Below the pieces are notes generated by a model. That model had not been told where the DNA came from, searched no databases, and saw nothing but the letters and a program-made list of their open reading frames with translations. Source: DAHUXD01 sp963805495 (GTDB lineage: Bacteria; Acidobacteriota; Thermoanaerobaculia; UBA5066; Gp7-AA6). Taken from it: 64,000 nucleotides of DNA. This document shows, piece by piece, positions 59,961-64,000 of this stretch (position 1 is its first letter; the number at the start of each line of letters is the position of its first letter). Location: NCBI GenBank assembly GCA_963805495.1, contig CAWDUQ010000005.1, forward strand, positions 186,001 to 250,000, given 5' to 3'. Made by a program: the position numbers and the translations under genes.

Positions 59961-60353
59961 GGCGACCGGCTCCCGTCGTAACGGCGGCTCTCACGGCCGT
60001 GCCCCCGTCGCAGCTCCGGCTTTCAACGGGCGGGGGCAAGCCCCGCCCCTACGACCGGGGAGCGCCTTCGGCGATCCGGCGACCGGCTCCCGTCGTAGGG
60101 GCGGCCCTTGAGGCCGCCCTCCACCGTGGCAGCTCCGGCTCAACGGGCGGGGGCAAGCCCCGCTCCGACGACCGGGGAGCGCCTTCGGCGATCCGGAGAC
60201 CCGGCTCCCGTCGTAACGGCGGCTCTCGCGGCCGTGCTCCCCGTCGCAGCTCCGGCTCAACGGGCGGGGGCAAGCCCCGCCCCTACGACCGGGGAGCGCT
60301 TTCGGCGAACCGGGGGCCAGCTCCCGTCGTAGGGGCGGCCCTTGAGGCCGCCC
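59961..60353 (+). repeat. Tandem array of dyad repeats, period about 117 bp, arranged as dimers
   Basis: Fills most of the 410-bp gap between pilT and the convergent ABC permease gene. The word CCCGTCGTA ends at 59980, 60097, 60215 and 60331 (steps 117, 118, 116). Hairpin A (GGGCGGGG, GCAAG, CCCCGCCC) starts at 60028, 60145 (one arm base changed) and 60262. Hairpin B (GGGCGGCC, CTTGA, GGCCGCCC) is intact at 60099 and 60333, while units 1 and 3 carry a degenerate form (ACGGCGGCTCTC-like). Units 1 and 3 therefore match each other, as do 2 and 4: a 234-bp dimer duplicated once. Confidence 0.85.
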
Positions 60354-60360
60354 TCCCGAC

Positions 60361-61497
60361 CTACACCTCGCGGCGGAAAAGGACCTTCGTCAGCATGCCG
60401 GCGACGAGCGTGAACGTCGCCAGAAACACCCAGTCCGCGTAGGAAGCCGAGGGCCCGGCTCCGCGCAGGAGGAGGTTGCGCAGCGACCGCACACCGTAGG
60501 TCAGGGGATCGATCGCCGAGACTTTCGCCAGCCACGGCGGGTAGGACTCGATCGGATAGAGCGCTCCCGAAGGGAAGAAGAGCAGCACGTTGATGATGCC
60601 GAACATCCCGCGCAGCAGGCTGGCGCTCCGCGCCCGCGCGAAGATCAGGAACCAGAGGGCGGCGATCGAAAGGGAGGTCAGGAAGATCGTCAGGAGCGCG
60701 GCGGCCAGGCTTCGCGCGCCGACCGGCGGGAGCGGCGTCAGGAAGACGATCCCGGCGAGCACGAGTCCGCCCGCGATCGACGCGACGACGGCGCCGGCCA
60801 GGATGTGGCCGGCCACGAGCGTCCCGGTCGTGATCGGCGTGACGAGGTATCCCTCGTGGTACCCGAACATGCGGTCCTCGAGAACCTGGAGGCCGCCCGA
60901 GACCATCGACCCCATGAAGATCGCGAGGCAGACGACCGCCGGCCCGAGGTAGGTCAGGTAGTCGAGGTACGGATATGCCTCGAGCCGGACCGGCGGCGCC
61001 GAGGCCGGCACGTCCTTCGGGGCCGCCACCTCCTGCCAGATCTGCGCCAGCGCCGACTGCAGGGCCTCGAAGGAAAAGCGGTCCGTGTTGTCGCCGATGA
61101 ACGAGGGCGCGGGGCCCGTCGGAGAGAGTCCGAAGGGCAGCACCCAGACGCCGCGGAAGCGGTTGCGCCGCAGGCCCTCGATCGCCGAGGCGCGGTCGCC
61201 CACGAAGGTCGCCGACACGAGGCGCCGCCCGGACTCCAGCGCCAGCACGCCGCGCCGGCACTCCGCCGACCAGGTGTTTCCGGCCTCGTCGACCACGGCG
61301 AGCGGAACGCCCTCGAGCGGGCGGTTCATCGCGTTGCCGAGGATGAGCAGGTAGACGATCGGGAAAACCATCGTCGAGACGACGAGCACCGGCTGGCGCC
61401 AGAGCGTCAGGAACGCGCGCTGCCCGATCGCAGCCATCCCGAGCAGCGCCAGCCGCAACCCGCGCGCCGGCGGACGTTCCCTGAGCGCTCGCTTCAT
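60361..61497 (-). CDS. ABC-2 type exporter permease
   Basis: 378 residues. One hydrophobic segment near 33-52 (VLVVSTMVFPIVYLLILGNA), a large extracytoplasmic domain near 60-170, then five segments from about 185 to 375, with the ABC-2 motif LLFFPSGALYPIESYPPWLA near 300-319. This is the plan of YhhJ/YbhS-type or drug-exporting ABC-2 permeases, which work as dimers with an ATPase. The ATG overlaps the ATPase stop as ATGA. Its 3' end lies against the dyad repeat array. Confidence 0.87.
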   Translation of the reverse strand: MKRALRERPPARGLRLALLGMAAIGQRAFLTLWRQPVLVVSTMVFPIVYLLILGNAMNRPLEGVPLAVVDEAGNTWSAECRRGVLALESGRRLVSATFVGDRASAIEGLRRNRFRGVWVLPFGLSPTGPAPSFIGDNTDRFSFEALQSALAQIWQEVAAPKDVPASAPPVRLEAYPYLDYLTYLGPAVVCLAIFMGSMVSGGLQVLEDRMFGYHEGYLVTPITTGTLVAGHILAGAVVASIAGGLVLAGIVFLTPLPPVGARSLAAALLTIFLTSLSIAALWFLIFARARSASLLRGMFGIINVLLFFPSGALYPIESYPPWLAKVSAIDPLTYGVRSLRNLLLRGAGPSASYADWVFLATFTLVAGMLTKVLFRREV

Positions 61498-62450
61498 GCT
61501 TCCCGCAGCGCCCGGCCCGTGTAGGAGAAGAACACGTCCTCGAGAGTGACGAGGGCGATCGAGAGGTGGACGATGTGATAGCCGCGGTCCTCCAGGAGCC
61601 GCGCGATCTTCCGTCCCGTGCCCTCCCCCGGGCGCGCGAAGAAGTGCGCGACGCTTCCCGATTGAAAGCGCAACTGCGCCGCTCCCGCCGCCGCCATCGA
61701 CTCGCGCTCGGCCGGCGCGATCTCGCGGTCGGTCGCGAGCTCGACCCGCTCTCCCGTCTCGAGACCGTGCTTCAAGGCCTGCGGCGTGTCGTCGCAGAGG
61801 ACCTTTCCGCGGTCCATGATCGCCAGGCGGTCGCAGAGGAAGTCGGCCTCCTCCATCGCGTGCGTCGTCAGGATGATCGCGAGCTCCGGGTCGCGCTCGC
61901 GCATGTCGTCGAACATGTCCCAGATGGAGCGCCGGCTCTGGGGGTCGAGGCCCGAGGTCGGCTCGTCGAGGAACAGGACGCGCGGCGAGTGCAGCACGCC
62001 GCGGGCGATCTCGAGCCGGCGGCGCATGCCGCCCGAGAGCTCGCGGGCGGACTGGTTCCGGCGCTCCCAGAGCCCGACCTGGCGCAGGCGCCTCTCGATG
62101 CGTCCCGAGAGCGTCCGGCCCGAGAGGCCGTACATCTTGCCCTGGACCGAGAGATTCTCGCGGACGGTGAGGTTCTCGTCGGTCGTCTGGGCCTGCGACA
62201 CCGTGCCGATCGTCCGACGGACGGACGCCCGCTCGCGGACGATGTCGAACCCCTCGATCCGGGCCGTGCCCGCGGTCGGAGGCAGGAGCGTCGTCAGCAT
62301 CCGGATCAACGTGGTCTTGCCGGCGCCGTTGGGCCCGAGGAGGCCGAAGATCTCGCCCGGCCGGACGTGGAAGGAAACCGCGTCGTCGGCAACGGCCTCG
62401 CCGAAGCGCTTCGTCAGTCGCTCGACCTCGATCGCCGGGGTCGAGCTCAC
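61494..62450 (-). CDS. ABC exporter ATP-binding protein
   Basis: 318 residues. Walker A GPNGAGKTT at 39-47, Q-loop VSQAQTTDENLTVRENL near 82, signature ARELSGGMRRRLEIARGV near 137, Walker B VLFLDEPTSGLDPQS near 158 and switch His in ILTTHAMEEADFL near 190. A C-terminal regulatory tail of about 90 residues follows. It belongs to the drug/nodulation-type exporter group (CcmA/DrrA-like). GTG start overlapping the HlyD stop as GTGA. Confidence 0.9.
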   Translation of the reverse strand: MSSTPAIEVERLTKRFGEAVADDAVSFHVRPGEIFGLLGPNGAGKTTLIRMLTTLLPPTAGTARIEGFDIVRERASVRRTIGTVSQAQTTDENLTVRENLSVQGKMYGLSGRTLSGRIERRLRQVGLWERRNQSARELSGGMRRRLEIARGVLHSPRVLFLDEPTSGLDPQSRRSIWDMFDDMRERDPELAIILTTHAMEEADFLCDRLAIMDRGKVLCDDTPQALKHGLETGERVELATDREIAPAERESMAAAGAAQLRFQSGSVAHFFARPGEGTGRKIARLLEDRGYHIVHLSIALVTLEDVFFSYTGRALREA

Positions 62451-63367
62451 GCCCTCGGCGTCTCGCTTCCGGCTTCGACCACGAATGTCTGGCCGGAGAC
62501 GACCGGGGCGTCGAGGGGCTGGAGCCGCACCGAAAAGGTCTGGAGGTCGCGGCTCTGGAGGCCCCAGTTCTTGCGCGTCGCGTACTCCGAGCGCGGCTTG
62601 ATCGACACGATGCGCGCCTGGAAACGGGCGTTCGGACGGGCCTGCGGCCAGACCGTGACGTTCTTGCCGACGGCGAAGCTCGAGAGCCGCTCCTCCGGGA
62701 CCTCGACGCGAAGATATGGCGCCTCGATCTGGAGCGTGACGATCGCCTGGCCCGGCTCGACCCATTCACCCATGCGGTGGTGGCGCGTCAGCACGGTTCC
62801 GGACGAAGGCGACGCGAGGATGCCCTCCTTCTCGAAGACGCGGATCTTCTCGAGGCGAACCCTGAGCGCCTGCTCCTCGGCGTCGAGCTGCCCTTCTTCC
62901 GATTCACGCGCCCGGATGTCCGCCGCGATCGCGTCGCGCTGGTGCTGGAGGGACTCGAGTCCCGCCGCCGGCGAGACCCCTTCCTTGACGAGCCGGCCGA
63001 TGCGGCGCTCGTCCGAGGCCACCGCGGCAAACTGCGCCTTGAGCTTCTCGATCTCCTGAAGACGGGTCCGGTCGCGGGCCTCGACCTGGGCGATCTGCCG
63101 CTCGATGTCGGAGGCGTCCTCGGACAGGCCGGGCTCCTCGATCCGGGCGACCTCCTGGCCGCTCGCGATCGTCTCACCCTCTTCGGGGACGCGCGTCGTC
63201 AGCCGGCCCTTGCGCGAGAACGAGAGCGACATGCTCTGTTCCTCGGCGACCGCGAGGAGCCGGATAGGCTGGCCCGTGTCGTTCTCGTGACGGACGAGCT
63301 CCCCATAGCCCCACGCCCCGGCCAGAGCGATTCCCACCGCCAGGACGATCCAAAGGACCTTTTTCAC
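62447..63367 (-). CDS. HlyD-family periplasmic adaptor protein
   Basis: 306 residues. One N-terminal membrane anchor (VLWIVLAVGIALAGAWGYGE near 4-23), then biotinyl-lipoyl-like halves (SFSRKGRLTTRVPEEGETIA near 53-72; SPSSGTVLTRHHRMGEWVEP near 189-208) around an alpha-hairpin coiled coil near 90-180, then beta-barrel and membrane-proximal parts. Together with the downstream ATPase and permease it forms a YbhG-YbhF-YbhS-like tripartite exporter, which would need an outer-membrane channel encoded elsewhere. The GTG start has TATCCT 9 nt upstream and GAGG nearby. Confidence 0.88.
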   Translation of the reverse strand: MKKVLWIVLAVGIALAGAWGYGELVRHENDTGQPIRLLAVAEEQSMSLSFSRKGRLTTRVPEEGETIASGQEVARIEEPGLSEDASDIERQIAQVEARDRTRLQEIEKLKAQFAAVASDERRIGRLVKEGVSPAAGLESLQHQRDAIAADIRARESEEGQLDAEEQALRVRLEKIRVFEKEGILASPSSGTVLTRHHRMGEWVEPGQAIVTLQIEAPYLRVEVPEERLSSFAVGKNVTVWPQARPNARFQARIVSIKPRSEYATRKNWGLQSRDLQTFSVRLQPLDAPVVSGQTFVVEAGSETPRA

Positions 63368-63376
63368 CGACCTCAA

Positions 63377-63382
63377 AGGATA
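63377..63382 (-). promoter_or_regulatory. Putative -10 of the ABC export operon
   Basis: TATCCT on the minus strand ends 9 nt before the GTG at 63367 of the HlyD gene, first gene of the operon. Confidence 0.4.
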
Positions 63383-63440
63383 CCCCCAAACGGCGCCGGT
63401 GGCGTCTTGGGGAGACGGGGGCCCCGCGGTCCGGGCCTCC

Positions 63441-64000
63441 TCACGGTCCCCCGGAGAGCTCCCGTTCGACGCCGTCGAGCAGGACCTCGGCCGGCCCGGC
63501 GAGGACCAGGTCCACGCTGCCCGACGCGGGGGTGGCGTCGGGGTTGACCTCGACGATGAAGGCCCCGCGGGCCGCCGCCTCTGCGATGAGTCCGGCCGCC
63601 GGATAAACCACGGCCGAGGTTCCCACGGCGAGCAACAGGTCGCAGTCGACGGCCGCCGCCGCGGCGCGGGCGGCCTCGGCCGGGATCGCCTCGCCGAACC
63701 AGACGACACCCGGGCGCGCGAGCCCGCCGCAGTGCGGACAGCGGGGCGGCAGGTCGGCCAGGGGCCCGGCGTGCTCCCAGCCCCCTTTCGGGGACCTCGC
63801 GCACCGGTCCCGGCAGGAGAGCATCCAGAGCGACCCGTGGAATCGAGTCACGTTCGCGGTGCCGGCGCGCTCGTGGAGGCCGTCGACGTTCTGGGTGACC
63901 AGGGAAAAACCGGGGTAGCGCCGGCTCCAGGCGGCGAGGACCTCGTGCGCGCGGTTGGGCCGCGCCTTTCCCGCGAGCTCGCGACGCCACGCGTACCACT
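63441..64000 (-). CDS. SIR2-family NAD-dependent protein deacylase, N-terminus missing at window edge
   Basis: The last 186 codons are visible; the NAD-binding GAGIS region lies beyond the right edge. Seen are WYAWRRELAGKARPN, the active-site run LVTQNVDGLHERAG followed by FHGSLW (catalytic His), the zinc cysteines in SCRDRC and CPHCGG, RPGVVWFGEAIP, and the closing DLLLAVGTSAVVYPAA. It removes acetyl or longer acyl groups from lysines using NAD+. The Tyr/Arg pair of desuccinylases is suggested by WYAWRRE. It lies on the same strand 73 nt before the HlyD gene. Confidence 0.9.
   Translation of the reverse strand, partial: WYAWRRELAGKARPNRAHEVLAAWSRRYPGFSLVTQNVDGLHERAGTANVTRFHGSLWMLSCRDRCARSPKGGWEHAGPLADLPPRCPHCGGLARPGVVWFGEAIPAEAARAAAAAVDCDLLLAVGTSAVVYPAAGLIAEAAARGAFIVEVNPDATPASGSVDLVLAGPAEVLLDGVERELSGGP

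Noticed and set aside
59961..60353. Possible CRISPR array
   Set aside because: Units are about 117 bp with internal hairpins and no unique spacers of 30-40 bp; no cas genes nearby.

Overview
The window is GC-rich (roughly 70 % by eye) and densely packed with genes on both strands. It looks like a chromosomal, mostly housekeeping segment of a diderm bacterium. The envelope evidence is a DUF481 outer-membrane protein, a patatin with a BamA-like barrel, a PpiD/SurA-type chaperone, a lipoprotein and an HlyD adaptor. Rod-shape genes, PilT and a menaquinone-type methyltransferase are also present. This mix, the gene-tail repeats and the codon use fit Acidobacteriota (Thermoanaerobaculia- or Vicinamibacteria-like), but that placement is an inference. 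I see no prophage, insertion sequence, CRISPR array, tRNA or rRNA.

Layout. 1-4.6 kb: start of an acyl-CoA dehydrogenase, ubiE/menG, ettA, a small membrane-tail protein, a PqqB-like metallo-hydrolase and a DUF983 protein. 4.7-10.3 kb: a tiny charged ORF, a Tat-exported M24 peptidase, a secreted YVTN beta-propeller protein, an HGSNAT-like membrane acyltransferase, a double VOC protein and a DUF481 protein. 10.3-13.4 kb: an HsaA-like flavoprotein and thiC under a TPP riboswitch. 13.4-21.1 kb: addB-addA-sthA. 21.4-29.7 kb: patatin/BamA-like protein, nei, lhr and a divergent DinB-like gene. 29.8-35.2 kb: SulP transporter, ICMT-like methyltransferase and leucine-type dehydrogenase in one operon, then a lipoprotein coupled to a GT-C-like membrane protein. 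35.3-39.7 kb: UMF1 transporter, DapB-like dehydrogenase, SRPBCC protein and photolyase. 39.9-48.4 kb: the rod-shape operon mreB-mreC-mreD-mrdA-rodA-rng preceded by a FecR-domain protein. 48.7-53.4 kb: ppiD-like, ruvA, ruvB and a lipid kinase. 53.4-57.6 kb: secreted M24 peptidase, radical SAM protein and MOFRL glycerate kinase. 57.7-60 kb: fatty-acid desaturase and pilT. 60-64 kb: a tandem repeat array, an HlyD-ATPase-permease export operon and the end of a sirtuin.

Genes that work together: AddAB, RuvAB, Lhr/Nei and photolyase are four separate DNA-repair units in 40 kb. MreBCD, PBP2 and RodA form the elongasome and share a transcript with RNase G, which ends at the only clear intrinsic terminator in the window.

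Three genome-style signals stand out more than any single gene. (1) Many genes have a TANNNT -10 hexamer ending only 6-10 nt before the start codon, which suggests widespread leaderless or near-leaderless transcription. (2) A family of perfect GC hairpins sits behind genes at five loci, including a 117-bp tandem array arranged as dimers. (3) Seven gene junctions are 4-bp GTGA or ATGA overlaps. I did not find a convincing new multi-gene system; the best candidates for undescribed biology are the repeat family, the leaderless pattern, and the structured non-coding regions at 48.5 kb and 39.8 kb.
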